A stretch of 64,000 bases of DNA. It comes from Pholis gunnellus (Eukaryota; Chordata; Actinopteri; Perciformes; Pholidae). Positions 24,611 to 38,000 of the stretch are shown here, piece by piece; position 1 is the first letter of the stretch, and every line of letters begins with the position of its first letter. Below the pieces are notes generated by a model that saw only the letters and a list, made by a program, of their open reading frames with translations, was not told the DNA's origin and searched no databases. The DNA is taken from contig OU342817.1 in assembly GCA_910591455.2 (NCBI GenBank), forward strand, positions 11,008,415 to 11,072,414. The letters are read 5' to 3'. Both the position numbers and the translations under genes were made by a program.

Positions 24611-26182
24611 TCCTCCCAGAACAGCAGATGGGAGTGGGGCAAATAAAGTCAATTTAATAAGAAATGACTTGCCTTCATTTGAGTTAAAATAAAAAATGCA
24701 TCTTGTTAACCTAGCATTTAGAAACTGATATATGCCTTTTTTTCAAGGTAGTTCAACATTCCCGTTGGAAGATTTTTAATTAAAAGCACATGTAGCAGTG
24801 AGTCTCCTGGCTAATAATGAAATAATAAAGGTATAGTCCATTCACTTCATGAAGTAGACCAGTGCCTCTACTTTGTGGTTTGCAGGAGCCTATCACGCCA
24901 GCCTGGGTTTTGTCTACATCTCACATGCAATGGAACAGTCTTGTAAGGGATCATTTTCATACACAGCTGCACTGAAATCCTACACACTTTGTTATTCTTG
25001 GGCGAAGGCAATCCAAATGCGTCAGGAATTTTTGTTGATGAGCAAAATCGCACTGGTTAGGTCTTTCTTTGCTTTGCTTTAAGTCCCCTGCCTCAGTCGA
25101 GACGTTACAACATTTTTATTTCCATTCAGGTTTGTGTTCTTTCTGTTGAGCGGGAAGCAGAGCTCCAGCTGAATCTGCAAATCTTTAACCTTTAAAAATA
25201 AGGCCAATGGCTCACCTGCAGCTGTATTTAAACACAGTGTTTATTATTTTGTTATGGTTGGCATGGAAACTCATGACAGCTATATATTTTACCAAGACTT
25301 TGTGACTGAATCAATGAATAAATTAATACAAATTAATGGATGGATGGATGGATGGATCCCCCACTAACTCATCCCCTCACCTTCAGCGCTGAAGTTTCTA
25401 TGTGGAGGTTTCTGAACTTCCAAGGTGCCACTGGTGGGTGACGGCTCTGAGCGAGAGCCCCTTTCCCGGGCAAACATTCGGGTGTTGTCCCTCTGGATCT
25501 CATTGGTGAAACGTGGCACATTAACAGGAATGTTCTCGGGCACCACCTGCACAAGTGGAGGTCCCAAAGGTGGCTGGTCATGCCTGCGGCTGTACACCTG
25601 CATACAACGCTCCTCCAGGGCTCCAATCAGCACTGACTGGTTGTTCACTACTGCAGACAGGGCTGCGAATTTGGCCTCCAGTTCCCTGTACCTGGATCCC
25701 AGGCGCAGTGACTCGGTGGTGGCGTTGAGGATGCGCGTCTCCAGCTGTGCCAGCTCCAGTGAGTTGTCTCTCTTCCTGATGATCTCGTGCAGCAGTTGCA
25801 TGTAGAGCTGCGTCACTCTAGAGTTCATGTTCCTGCTCTCTTTCCTCAACAGCTTCATCTCATTCACCAAGTTGCCATCCACATCCACCACCAGCTTCAA
25901 GGTCTCCATCTCCCTATGCTGCTTTGACATAAGGTCGCGCACTGCAGCCACATCCAGGCGGGTCACTCGGTCCTTGTCGGTTGAATAGCCGCGGGCGGCA
26001 CAGATGGGTCCTGTGATCTTCTGCTCAGGGACCAGGAAGGTGTAGGAGCACTTCTGGCTTTCTCCATTGGCCTCTGGGGCCCTTCGTATCCTGGAGAGGA
26101 TGGGGTGCTTTGTGAGGGCTTGGCTGTTGCCCCAGAAAGACAGACAAAACAGAATAAATATGCTCCATGTTCCGGGTCCCAT
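21425..26182 (-). CDS. angptl1: Angiopoietin-related protein 1
   Basis: A secreted angiopoietin-like glycoprotein acting outside the cell. Four coding exons on the minus strand: 25381-26182, 23997-24190, 22604-22874 and 21425-21612. They join in frame to 484 residues; human ANGPTL1 is 491 by memory. The start MGPGTWSIFILFCLSFWG begins a signal peptide ending near residue 22. CSYTFLVPEQKITGPIC and the LVVDVDGN...MKLLRKESRNMNSR block are typical of ANGPTL1/2. A coiled coil spans about 75-200. The fibrinogen-like domain (about 268-484) includes GPFRDCLAAQEAGHSTSG, GGWTVIQSRRDGSVNFFRNW, DRDKDAFAGNCAHFHKGGWW and a terminal RPID. Asn-X-Ser/Thr sites include NATT and NQS in the coiled coil. ANGPTL1 fits better than ANGPTL2 from the N-terminal block, but the paralogue call is from memory. 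Confidence 0.93.
21765..22240. repeat. Teleost dispersed repeat in angptl1 intron 3
   Basis: The blocks tatggacgtagtctccgtga, gtctgaagaaccagc, ccaggctgtaaacatgtata and gggcattttaacatgagggt occur in the same order in a repeat I know from perciform fishes. No coding capacity is visible. Ends are approximate. Confidence 0.6.
24571..24608. repeat. (TA)n microsatellite in angptl1 intron 1
   Basis: A pure alternating TA tract of about 38 bp. Confidence 0.98.
25337..25357. repeat. (GGAT)n microsatellite adjoining the angptl1 exon 1 donor
   Basis: Five tandem ggat units end about 24 bp from the exon 1 boundary at 25381, on the intron side. Confidence 0.95.
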
Positions 26183-26384
26183 GGTTCCTCCTCTCTCTAT
26201 CAACAAACAAGCTAAAGATCTATAAAAAAGGAAAGAGAAGTACAGGACATTTTACATCAGGACAAGTTGGTGTTATTATATTACACTTATTGTCAATGAA
26301 TTTAAAAAAGACCAAAACTATGTGTCAACCAATTGGAACCATTGGTTCCTACTGAAGACGTGAATCTTTAAAACATTTTGCAGG

Positions 26385-26800
26385 AAAGAAATGCGGCTCT
26401 GTCGGTTAGTCGGTCCACCATTTTTGTGAAATATGTCAACACTTGTCATGCAATTTGGTGCACACATTCATGTTCCCCTGAGAATGAACTGTAATCACTT
26501 TGGCGCATGATTTTGGCAAACAAATTTCAGGTCAAAATTTGGCTTATAGCTAATTACTTGCTATTTTCTAAAACTTGCACAATGATATTCAGCCCCAAGA
26601 GTACTTTGTGTTTAGTGTTAAGTGTAAGCATGAAAATAAGCAGAACTGTGATGTGAACAACATTCTATTTGCTAAACATCAGCATGTTAAAATTGCCATT
26701 GTTAGCATGCTAGCATGCTAATGTTATCATTTAGCTCAAAGCAACACTGTGCCGAAGTTCAGCCTCACAGAGCCGCTGGCATGGCTGTGTAGAAAAGGCA
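26385..26800. repeat. Teleost 'agcatgctaacat' dispersed repeat
   Basis: Recognisable blocks: ttggtgcacacattcatgtt, tactttgtgtttagtgttaa, catcagcatgttaaaattgc, then tagcatgctagcatgctaat and cagcctcacagagccgctgg. The order agrees with a high-copy fish repeat. It lies upstream of the angptl1 start codon, probably in a 5' UTR intron. Confidence 0.65.
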
Positions 26801-26809
26801 GCAATTTCC

Positions 26810-29520
26810 TAAAACAAGCATTTTTGTAGGACTATTTTCAGCCACAGATTAATATACATTTGGTGGTTTAGGGGTATATAAACTGCAGTGCTATGTCTAT
26901 CACAACAAAGGAAGATGTCACCCAGTGCAACGGTGTGGCTCAATGGTTTTTGGGTAGTTTTTGGACAACAGTGGCGGTATGGCACAGGATAATGCTGTAA
27001 CCATTCATTAGACGTATTCTTTAATGTGGTCCAACAAAGTTTCCTTTTTGTTACAGCTCATTTTGCATGATTCAAGAGAGAGCTTCCAGTCAAGACTCAG
27101 CACAAGCATCTTGCTTAATCATGGAGTAAGTGAGCATTAAAGCAGTAAAGTCAAAGGTTTCACATATCAACAGACAGTCCAGCCCCTGGTAGATTTCCCC
27201 TCACACGCGTGGAGGAGTAAAAGCAGTGCCTCCCATCCACCTCAAATCTGTTATCGTAAGTCTGATTTTCACTACAGTCCCTCATGGGTTCTCTGTCATT
27301 ACGGTCCTCACCACATCTGTATCAGGTGTCTGGGTGTGGGCAAGTGCTAAGATCTGTTTTTCATATTTCTGTAGATCTCCTGCTCAGACCTTCCATGAAC
27401 CTCCCCTATAGCCTTTCAGTGTACCTGCACTGACTCGTGTGTAAAAAAATAAATACCTCTGTCTGACAAATGATTTGACTGAAAGTGAAAATATTTGATA
27501 GAAAATTGCATTAATGTGGCCATGGATGACATTGACTATATCACTTTAATGGGATAGTATGAGCTGCCAGTATTCATGAGGTGTAGAAATGTATATATCA
27601 GTAATGAGTAAAATGCTAAAAGTCAACAGGTGGTCATCATTGGGCCTCACTGGCTCATGTTAACTTCTGCCATTTCTGCCTGGCTGGCCCAAAGAGAAAC
27701 ATTTGAATTTGATGAGGAATAAAATAAATTTATATATTCAAGGTGCAGCAGGGGGAGCAGGAATCCCTGATTTATGAGTAATGTTTTCTGGAATCTATTT
27801 CTGGAAGGAAAGCTTGTGTTTTGAGCTTATTGGTTTCGACAGCACAACTAATGGAGCAGTGGTGGGTGACGTTCAAAAAGTGAACGATCCCTTGCCCCAT
27901 ATTCCCGCTTGGCTCTGGAAGTGGAGCTAATGGTGAGCCAACTTCAGGCTGAAATAGGTCCAAATCCAACCTGAAGGTGGAGTCTGGGGAATATGACCAA
28001 GAGGGTTGAGAAACCTTCATGATATGAACCTCTTCCTATCAGAGCACATCAAAACAAAACCGCTGAGGATTTTAACAGATGCCAAAGAAGCAGGATTAAA
28101 TGAGTCCAAGACAGAGACAGCAGGGGCTTTGAATAGTTTCTGTGGTCTCCTCTTGATGTTTAGTTGCACTGAAGAGGCCAGACCACAGTTAATGGGACAG
28201 ATCCCAGAGCATTACCTAAACTCAAACTGCCGCTGTAGCAGAACAGTACACTTTTTATCATTGTGGTGGGAACAACTATGCGTCAAGAGAATATATAACA
28301 ATGTTTTTGTGTTTTAAAGCACAATGATTTATTGACAGAAGAAAAGTGTCTGAGCCAACATTAACTTTTAATAGCGCAACATTTCAGCAGCAAAAGAAAG
28401 TGCCTGCAGCCCATAACATATGGAAGAAGCTGCAGTATTTGTCATAGATTATAAATCATCTGAGGGCACTTTAAGGAAAACGGGCCATGTGTCAGCGCTC
28501 AGAAACACCTTGGCACTGTGAGTCAGTGATTATTACCCGAGGGAGTTCTTTTCCCTGTCTTTCCATAATCACAGGTCATCCCCTTCAATAGCTCGGTCTC
28601 AGCAATTGGCCCGTCTGCACGTCTCCAACCCCACAATATGAATCTCACAGGCCCCGGCCTGACAGGAGTGACAGTGTTTACACAGAGGCTCCTCAGCCAG
28701 AGGTTTGGATCTCATCGGCAGTTATAACCACCAGGTTTCTCTCCGTCGTTCACACCCTGCTGGTCTTCATCAAGTCAACCGCAGCAGCCGTGATTTTTTG
28801 TTGATTTAGTAAAATGGCATTTTCTCCTACTCCTCGCTGAGAGCCAGACCTGACCTGATTAATGCAGTCCTTGCAACCAGACAGGTCAAACTTTGTGGTG
28901 GCTGGTTTTCCCAGAAGAGTTGGTACCACTGAGTCCGACTCGTAAAGATCCTCTATTCTGCTACATCGAAACCCTCAAAAAGCCCCGGGAAGGCCACACT
29001 TGCATCCCCTAATTTGTCTACAACTTTATTTCAACATACAGCATGAATTAATTGCACATCGGAAAGTAAAGTTTTTCCAGTCTAACTTTGTTGTGGCTTT
29101 TGCTCCTGGCCATCAGATTTTACGGACTGCGCCAATCAGCCCACAAGTTATTCTGATGGTGCCACTAATTAGTTTCGTCTGCTGAGGGGACGACATGATG
29201 CATGAGCTTTGTACTGTATGAATATGATCACGCCGTTTACACAACATGTACACATGGAATTTTAAAAACAAATAAATTACTTGAAAATGCTCAAATGGTT
29301 TCTTTAATGTCAGCATTTCAGTCACTACATATTTCTTTATAAGAGTCATGGATGTCTAGATTACTCCTTCCATCTAATATGTCTACCTAGCTTCATTGCT
29401 CCACATTAACTTTAATTTGATCTGTAATTGCTTTTTTTTATTTTCAGCCGTTTTAATATTTTTCCAAAAACACACGTTAATTTCACAATAAACCTGAACA
29501 CAGAAATGAAAAAAATGAAA
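26810..29520. other. Presumed 5' UTR intron of angptl1 or spacer
   Basis: I see no coding exon on either strand. In human, ANGPTL1 lies within a RALGPS2 intron, but no RALGPS2-like exon is visible here. Confidence 0.4.
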
Positions 29521-29527
29521 CTCTTAC

Positions 29528-29850
29528 CTGTGTCAGTGAGTTCAGTCAGCAGCCCAGGAGGTGCAGGTACGACCCGGCTTGGTGTCTCAGTTGTGTTTCC
29601 GATGCAGATTCATGCTCTCCATTCTCCTCCTCTCACTCTCAGTCTCCTTCTGTCTTTGCTCTCATTGAGAGTGAAGGCCTGCATACAGCTATGGCACAAG
29701 CGAACACTGTCCACTAGGAGAACAGTGGAGGGTGGTCCATATGCAGAAAGAGGGAGGCTAATGGTGTGATTTTCTCCGTAGTTTGAGCAGAGGGGAGGCT
29801 TGGCTCTGCCCTCTTCCTCTGATGAAAGAAAAGACTCCTCCTAATATAAG
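29528..29850 (-). promoter_or_regulatory. Candidate angptl1 promoter and non-coding first exon
   Basis: On the minus strand a purine-rich stretch ends at 29528 in CACAG|gtaagag, a strong donor. A TATA-like cttatattagg lies at about 29838-29848. On the coding side, an acceptor-like ctttag sits about 30 bp ahead of the angptl1 ATG. Together these suggest a 5' UTR exon joined across about 3.3 kb. There is no direct evidence of transcription. Confidence 0.4.
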
Positions 29851-29854
29851 ATTC

Positions 29855-31840
29855 CGCCACAAATGAAAAACTAAGTGATGAATCAGATTGGCTGGGAGTC
29901 AGCAAAATCAGTCTAGCTGTCATCATATCGATCTCATATGGTCTTGTTTACAGGGTTTACTATATTGTCTCTCACACACACAATTTGTCTGCCAGGCTTG
30001 TAGAAGTTGATGACATGCACATAAACTCTCTTTTTTTTCCTTTCTTTAACACACACACACATGCACGTCTGCTTCATTCATGTAACTACAGTTTCTCATC
30101 CTCCTCGCAAAGCTGTTTCCCATCAGATCTAATCTAATGACTGAGTGATTCTGGCGATCCAGTAGCTTTTGAATTTTAAATAAAGAGCTCTGTTTCGGAT
30201 GAGCATCTCTTTACTCCATATATGGGGGTGTCTCTTGTGACAATCCAAGAGCTATTGGCAGCTGTGTTTATTTGGTTATGAGGACAATAAGCAGAGGGCT
30301 TTGCAGACAAAAAAAGAACGGCCCTCAGCTAAATGTTTTGGATCGAGGAGGAAGCACGGGCTTTGATGCATGGGGATTCTCTGCATGGGGAGACATACTT
30401 TAACATGTGGGAGGACAAATTTGCTCATGAGCAACTGAGGCAGGACATTCACAAAGGTGTGTGTGTGTGTGTGTGTGTATGTGTGCGCGTGTGCGTGTGT
30501 GCGTGTGAATCTATGAGAGCATGTGTTTGCCTATGCGTGATTGAGAGCATGTGTCGGCAGTCGTTTGTATATAATAGGGGTTGTCCAATTTAAATAAATC
30601 ATATATAGAAGAACATGTGTTTGGAGGAAGCGGTTACTGAAAAGAAGCTAAAAAATACATTTTGGGCTAATTCAACCCATGCCTGGAAATCTAACGGTAT
30701 CTGCGTCACATTTAACAAGCCCCACTATTGTGTAGTCTAGATCAGTGTTTCACAATCTGGGGCTCGGGCTCACCTAAGGGGTCACAGGATATATCTGAGG
30801 GGTCCCAAGTGAAGTAAAAGGATATGAAAGAAAAATCTCTTTGGGGGAACTGCTCATAATTCATGTACACTTAAGGGATACGAGAGAAATTTGCTGATTT
30901 TTTAAAAACGTCTTATAATGCCCAATGTCACATTGGACAGATACTTCAGTAAGGTCCTTTTCCACAAAATGTAAGTGTATTCAGTTGAGGAGTCCCTTTT
31001 GCTGCCCCTTAGAAAGTCTGCTTACATCCCTGCTGATAGTTTTTGTTGGTACAACATGTGAGTTTGGGCCTTTGTATTAAGGAATTAATTGTTTAGCATG
31101 GAAAATCCACATGTCTCTATAACTAAGCTGCCACATTGGTTCAAATCCAGCTCTCTCTGTGAGCCCCTCCTTGTGGCTAAAAACGTTTATTACCACCTTC
31201 ATCATCATAGTTGTTGCATGTCCATTGCTTTAATCTGAAATGGAAGTACTGTATGCAGTGGTGGAAGACGAAGTATTCAGATAATTTACTTAGTAAAAGT
31301 ATCGATGCCACACTGTGTAAATACTCCACTACAAGTTAAAGTGCTGCCATCAAAACCACACTTAAGTGATTGTATGTAAGTATAATCAGCAAAATGTACT
31401 GTATCAAAGTAAAAAGTACTTGTTATGCAGAAATGTCCCTGTCATTGTTTTACTACAATTAAAAATCGCCAAATTTGGAGATGCATCGTTTTCACTGGAC
31501 AAGAAGGGTATAAAACATTATAATCTAAAAAGTAACTTGTCATAAAACTGTCAGACAAATGTAGTGGAGTAGTAAACAACATTTGCCTCTGAGATGTAAG
31601 TTAGTGGAGTAAAACTATTTTAAAGTTGCACAAAATGTAAATACTCAAGTAATTAGGCTACAAGTAACTTGTACTTAAGTGCAGTAAATGTACTTAGACA
31701 TCGACATTCTCCCACTGTCTGTATGAATGCGAAAGGAAGTAAGCTGCAGCGGATAAAATATATGGTTTAAAGTCGAGTAAATAGGGATTCAAACTAAAGA
31801 GTTTTAGCAGAAACAAACAGCATACCTTCAAACGAGCCCT
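29855..31840. other. angptl1-zyg11 spacer
   Basis: This contains a (TG)n tract at about 30456-30505 and a degraded copy of the fish 'ggggtc...aaggggtcac' repeat at about 30735-30870. The 31255-31715 MITE follows. No gene is seen. Confidence 0.5.
31255..31715. repeat. Teleost MITE ('tggtggaag...tattcag' family)
   Basis: It begins cagtggtggaagacgaagta with ttcagataatttacttagta following, contains several taaaagta/gtactt motifs and ttgttatgcagaaatgt, and ends ...gtacttagacatcgac...ccactgtct. The partly complementary ends (cagtggtgg versus cccactg) suggest short terminal inverted repeats. A second decayed copy lies at 57420-57835. Confidence 0.65.
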
Positions 31841-31843
31841 CGA

Positions 31844-31866
31844 TGACGTCATGCGTATTGGCCAAT
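31844..31866. promoter_or_regulatory. zyg11 promoter elements: consensus CRE and palindromic CCAAT
   Basis: A perfect CRE TGACGTCA lies at 31844-31851. Five bases on is ATTGGCCAAT (31857-31866), which reads as CCAAT on both strands. They sit about 220 bp before the zyg11 start codon in a GC-richer patch, consistent with a CREB/ATF plus NF-Y promoter without a TATA box. Confidence 0.6.
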
Positions 31867-32085
31867 AGGAGGCGGCAATCTTGTCACGTTGGTACCTGTT
31901 AATACTCGACGGTTAGCAACAACGACCCGTAAACAAAACAGAGGATTTCATAACTTTTACTTTGATTCACAGGGAAGAATTCATTAAGATAATGACGTTT
32001 TTTTAATTCAAAATATTTCTGAACGACGTCTTGCATTTCTTTTTTTTTTGTTAATTTCCCTGACGACTAGTTTCTTTTTCCAAGT

Positions 32086-35000
32086 ATGGTGAGTTTGACC
32101 TCGTCCCCTTCTGTAAAATGTTGACAACGTTTGACTGTCTGACCTTTGTTGTTAACGCATGCTATAGACCGCTGTAGGAGTCATTGCTTTTGTCCACGGT
32201 GCCCTCCAGAGACCGCTTGGATTAGGGGATTTAAACGGGCTTTACTTGTGTGCAGTGCTGTGGATAATATTAGTCTCCTGCAGCGTTAGAGATCCTGTGT
32301 CACTGTGGATCTGTTCAGCCCCCGAGAAAGACGAGACAACTGTCACCGCACGTCCTTCACACATGTACTTAATGTGCACAAACAATAACCTCTAAAATAT
32401 ATGATAGATAATTTACACCCTGGTCAAGATTAATAGCTCACCCAAATTGATTTTCAATATATTATGTAATGTTTGTTTCAGTAATTTGAGATCACTGAAC
32501 TTGTGTTTACACCTACATTATGAGCGGTCGTATGACTCTTACAGATATCTGCTGATGTGTTGCAGGATCCTCTATACGACCTCTGCTTGGATCAGGTGTG
32601 CCGCAGCCTAGACGCTCTGTGCAGCAGGCGAGCAGACGGCTCCATGTGCCTCAGCTGGGCCCCAATTTTCCCACAGGAGATGGCAGACCAGTTACTGCTT
32701 AAGATGGCAGCTAAAGGTAGGCCAGGAGGACAGAAAGAAAGGCTCCTACATTATCAATATCGCCAACTGAGAGCAACTGCAGCTGCCAAGGGATGGTACC
32801 TCTGTGGCAAGTTAGTAGAAAAGGGAGCAATGATCTCACACCACGACAAATGTGTCTTACCTATGATCTTCAGTTAGTTATAATTCTTCATGCACATAAA
32901 CAAAGACTATTTACAGCCTCAGGAGAGCATTATCCTTCACTTACCCCTTCATTTACATGATTATTAGTTCAGTGTAGACTACTATGGCAGGCTGAAATAC
33001 TGCAAAAAGTATTTTCCATCAACATCAATGAGGCTTTACTGATGCTATTTTTCCTACAACATTCCTTCGTTTTCTTCTCTCTACAAGGGATACTGAATGA
33101 CACAACCGTTGGGATTTTCCAAAACTGCAAAGAGCTCCGCCTGCGCCGAGCTTCCATCCGATGCTGTCCAGTGTCTGCAGAAGCTTTCCGCCTGGCCCTC
33201 TGCCCTCACCGGCTCCAGGAACTAGACGCCTCCTGGGTTCCTGGCGGCCTCAACGGGGCAAACATCATCTCAGGCCTGGCCTCCAACCCTGAGTGCAGAT
33301 CCAGCCTACAGAGGTTGTCCCTAACTGGGCTACATGTGGACTGGGAGTCTCTGGTGGAGGATGGAGGGACCCGTGTTGGATTCAGCTCCCTGCAGGGCTT
33401 GCGAACGCTCAACCTTGCCAACACAGACCTGACTGATGCCGTTCTCGAGGATATCTGCACTCTCCCTAGGCTGGAGAGCCTGGACATCTCCTGCAGTGCC
33501 GTCTCAAAGCTTACCGCGCTCCTAGATTGCAAAAACACGCTGAGATCTTTGATCACCCACCAGCTGCGGCAGCTGGATATGTCGCCTGCCAGGTTGCTGT
33601 TTGTCCTCAGCCAACTTCACGCTGTCAGGCATTTAGACTTTTCAGAGGACCATTTTGCTGAGGATGACGGTGACGGGAGAGACGGGGATGAGACAGTGCG
33701 GCAGCTTTTGGATGGGAGTCCAAATATCCTCCCTTCCCTTGTTTCTCTAGATATCTCTGGACGGAAGAGAATCACTGAAGCAGCAGTCAGAGCGTTTGTG
33801 GAGGCCAGAGGTGGACTGGTCTTCTTTGGCCTGCTAGCCACCGGTGCCAGCTCCTGTGACACCCTGTCTTCAAAGAAAAACCTGAAAGTAAGGAGCTAGC
33901 ATCGGGCACAGAGTCTGGATCCTCACATACGTTTCTCATTTGTCTTTGACTTGAGGCTCAATTTGTTTGTGTACGGAAAATGCCCGCCGCATTTCCTGCC
34001 TCTCTCTGACAACGCTGGTCTTCTGTGTATGTTCAGGTAACTGGAGAGGCTAATGAGAACCAGGTGTGCGAGGCCCTGAGAAGGTACAGAGACCGGGAGT
34101 GTTTCATCCGAGAGGCCCTCGTCCATCTCTACAATCTAACCACTGACATTGACAAACCACGGCCAGATTTGCTAGAGGTACTATCGTAGCTTTGTGTGTT
34201 TGAACAAAAGCTTTAAAGCATAGTTTTATTTGTTGCAGCGCAGGTCTTGTTATGGTCTTTTGGACATCATTTTTATGGATTGTGATTACGTTGTTCTCTC
34301 AAAGTAATTGCTAAAACATCCATCATTTAGAAAAGATTATCTAAGCCACTTTATTTCAAGGTCACTAATATATCCCCCTCATTGCAGGAAAACTGGGCAC
34401 GCAAAAATATGTCAGACTGTAAACTGTGATTGATGTTTTAAAAAACATTTGGGTAATAATTTTGCTGCTCACCTTCGTAAATTAGGTTAACCTGGGGGAT
34501 TGTTAAACCTGAATGATGCCGTTCCTTACCCCCGCAATGATTTTTTAGGATATGAATGATGGCCAAAACAACGATAATAGGACCCAGGTTGTAAGAAACA
34601 ATGAATTATACTTAAATAATTGCCTTGTACAGTATAATGTTTTATTCTAGTGTTGCACAATATCTCCACTTATTCTGTGCAGGATGGGATGCTGTTGTTC
34701 ACTAGTTACTCATTTATTTGAAAGGGAAATGTCAGAGATCAAGATTTCCTGGCAAGAAGACCTTTCCAAAAAAATAAACATACAGTATAAGCACGGTAAT
34801 TCACAATATTTTATACATACAAAAAAATTAATTAAGTAGCATTTAAAAATCAGGTAAGGCTTGCACAATCAATGTATCACTATACAAGACATTTAATACA
34901 TAGGCATATATATGGCTGCCCTATATAACTGACAATCAACACAATGTGAATCATTCTAATGTAGCATAACAAACTAAATGTAATAAGAGCAAGGAAACTC

Positions 35001-38000
35001 ACTTTTACACTCAGACTATTGTTGCCAGTAGAAAGCCTGAAGTTCTGCTGCAGGTAATTCAAAGGGCTCACACCTGAACTCAATCCCAAATATATATATA
35101 TATAGACTCTGATCAAGCCAGGCTCCTCTCACTACCTGCTGACAGCTGACAAATCAATCGATTTAAAAGTGTTTGTAACACATCCTCTTCGTAAACAGCC
35201 TAGCATTCATCTTCAAGCTTAGTTTGAACAAACTGTACAGCTAAAGTTAAAATGTCCTCTGACCCGACATTATAATTACTGTATTTAGTCGAGAGAGGGA
35301 AAGAGGAGGTAAAGAGGCTGTTTCTAGCAGAGCCTTGCTGATAAAGGGTACAATGGATTCTCACAGCTGTCCCATCACCGTCTCTACTGACAGGAAGTTG
35401 TTTCTTATTCTGAAGCACATGCGCTTTTGAAATAAACCTCTTGTTTGCTGTAGCTGGTGCTGAGTGGGATGCAGAGCCACCCCACCTCCCTGCACGTCCA
35501 CCTGGTGGCCTCAGCGTGTGTGTTCAACCTGACCACTCAGGACCTGGCAGTGGCCATGCCCGTCAGCCTGATCAGCTCCACTGTCACCCAGCTGCTGTAC
35601 GCCATGAAGACCTACCCCAACCACCAACAGGTCAGGGGACAGTGCTCAGTGTTTTCGATAACAGATCCATAAAGATGTGAGATATGATGAAGTTACACAG
35701 CAAATGTGGCACAGAGTGGCTTTTGCTATACCAGCTGGCGTGCCATTCATCCGGTTTTGACTTAATATTTGCTGCATTTGGGTACCACGCCCATTTTTCC
35801 ACCATCAGACAGTATTTGTAGATACTTCACATAACCATATACACACATAAAATACATATATTTTTTGAAAACCATGGTTCTTCAATTGGTAAACTGTTTC
35901 CATCTCTGCAGGTGCAAAAGAACTGCCTGATGGCGCTCTGCAGTGACTACATCCTTCAGGATGTCCCATTTGACAAGTTAGTTATTTTCTCACAGTTATA
36001 ATATATGGTGTACTGGTTCACGGTATAACGCAGTAGCCAACATCATCAGTGCACTCATAGAAAAGCCCCGCAGTGTTTTTCCACCAAATTGTGATCCAGC
36101 TAAAATATATTTTCTCTTGAAACGTTTGTGCCAAAAGAAATAGTTCCTCCAGATGTAAAAGTGCAGACCTGAACTACCAAGGCTTCTCTGTGCATCACTG
36201 GTATATTTGTGCAATACTGTGTCGCTTATATCCATAATGTGATCATGGTTTAGGTATTTAGCAGCCACGCTGGTGATTAACTGGCTGCGCAGTCACGAGG
36301 ATCCTACCCTTCAGAGGATGGCTGTGGCTGTCATCTCCATTCTGGTGGCCAAGGTCAAGACACTGCTCACTTACTGTGCATTAGTCTGCTGCAGGGAACT
36401 AGTATGGCAACTGTTAGTCCCACCTGTTAAGAGCCCCGTGTGTCAGTCACCTCCTGTACCTCTGTGGCAACATAGCTTCAACAACAGTCAGGTTTACGCT
36501 TTCATTTAGTCCAGTTACAGTCTTCCTGTGCGTTAAGTATTCAATTTGATCTAGTTTGACATTTGGGACAATATGTAGAATTCAAAGAAGCACTCATCTA
36601 TTATTACTTTTGCAGTTGTCCACAGAGGAGACCGCTCAGCTCGGCAAGGACGTCTTCATCATTAAGGTACATTAACACTTTCAGGGTATTTAGATTCAAA
36701 CTTGCACAACGTCCCCGGCTTAGCACTAGATATGCATGAGTGTATTTCTAGTTCTCTCTCTCTCGGTCTTCCTCAGCCTCTAGATTTTCCATTACCTACC
36801 CTGCATATACACTCATTTTGTCACTGTCAACTCGTTGCTCCATGCACTCGTCCTTCACGGTTTACTGTTACTTCATTATTCAATTACACCTCTCTATATT
36901 TCTTTGTGAGCAATCAAGCTTCTCTCTAAACGTCAGTTGTTTTGCTTATTGCACAGCACATTGTAACAGCTGAAGTTAATATTTTCTATCTATAAATAAA
37001 AAAAAACTATTTTTCATTTTTGGCTGTTACATGTCTCCTCGTCCCTCTCTATTATTCCCCTCTGTGTCATGTTTTCACCACTCATTTACTCCATCCCACA
37101 GCAGCTGCTGGCTATTGTGCAGCAGAAAGCCATGGTGGGAGTGGTGGACTCCACTCTGAAATTTGCCCTGAGTGCTCTGTGGAACCTGACGGATGAGATG
37201 CCCACTGCTGCTCGCAATTTCATCGAGTGCCAGGGCCTGGAGCTGTACGAGGAGGTTCTTGAGGTAGAAGAGCCCCAGAAATACACTGAGACACATTAAT
37301 ACAGAAATGCACACACACACACACAAACATCGTCTCATGCTGTCCCTTTTTTATGTTGCAGACCTACTACACTGAACCTTCCATTCAGCAGAAAGTTCTT
37401 GGCCTTCTGGTGGGTTCAGTATGTCTTTATGTGCCGTTATTAGTCCAGATTGGTTTTTTCTTCATGTGTGCCACAGTACTGCATGACCTTTTTAGGGACA
37501 ATTGCCAGTGACGATATTTAAAAAAAACAACTTTCAGGGGGTGTCAAGTGTCAATTAGGGGTCTCGGGCCCCGAGACCACTCGTATTACTGCTATCATTT
37601 GTCTCTGTGTTGCAGAACAACATAGCAGAGGTGGAGGTGTTACAGGCGGACCTTATGGATGGAGACCTGTTGGAGCACATCCTCAGCCTGCTGCAGGACA
37701 ACCAGGTGGAGCAGCGGGTCCGTTACTTTGCAGGGGGGACTCTGGCACAGCTCGTCTCCAGACCAGAGGCCTGGACCCTGGACGACGAGCTCCGCAGCAC
37801 CATACTGAAGCAGCTGGTGTGTGTGAGAGGCAAAGTTTTGATCTGCATTTAAAACTGAGTCAAATCCACCTTTGGCTCTTTTCAAAGTCTCTCTTTCTTT
37901 CTTTGCAGCATGCATCCATAATGACATGGACCCAACTCGAGAAAGAAATGGTCTCTTATAGGTGAGAGGAACTCAAACTGGACAAAATAGAAAGCATTTT

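Noticed and set aside
26183..31840. RALGPS2 exons around angptl1, expected from human where ANGPTL1 is nested in that gene
   Set aside because: I looked on both strands and saw no exon with recognisable RALGPS2 sequence.
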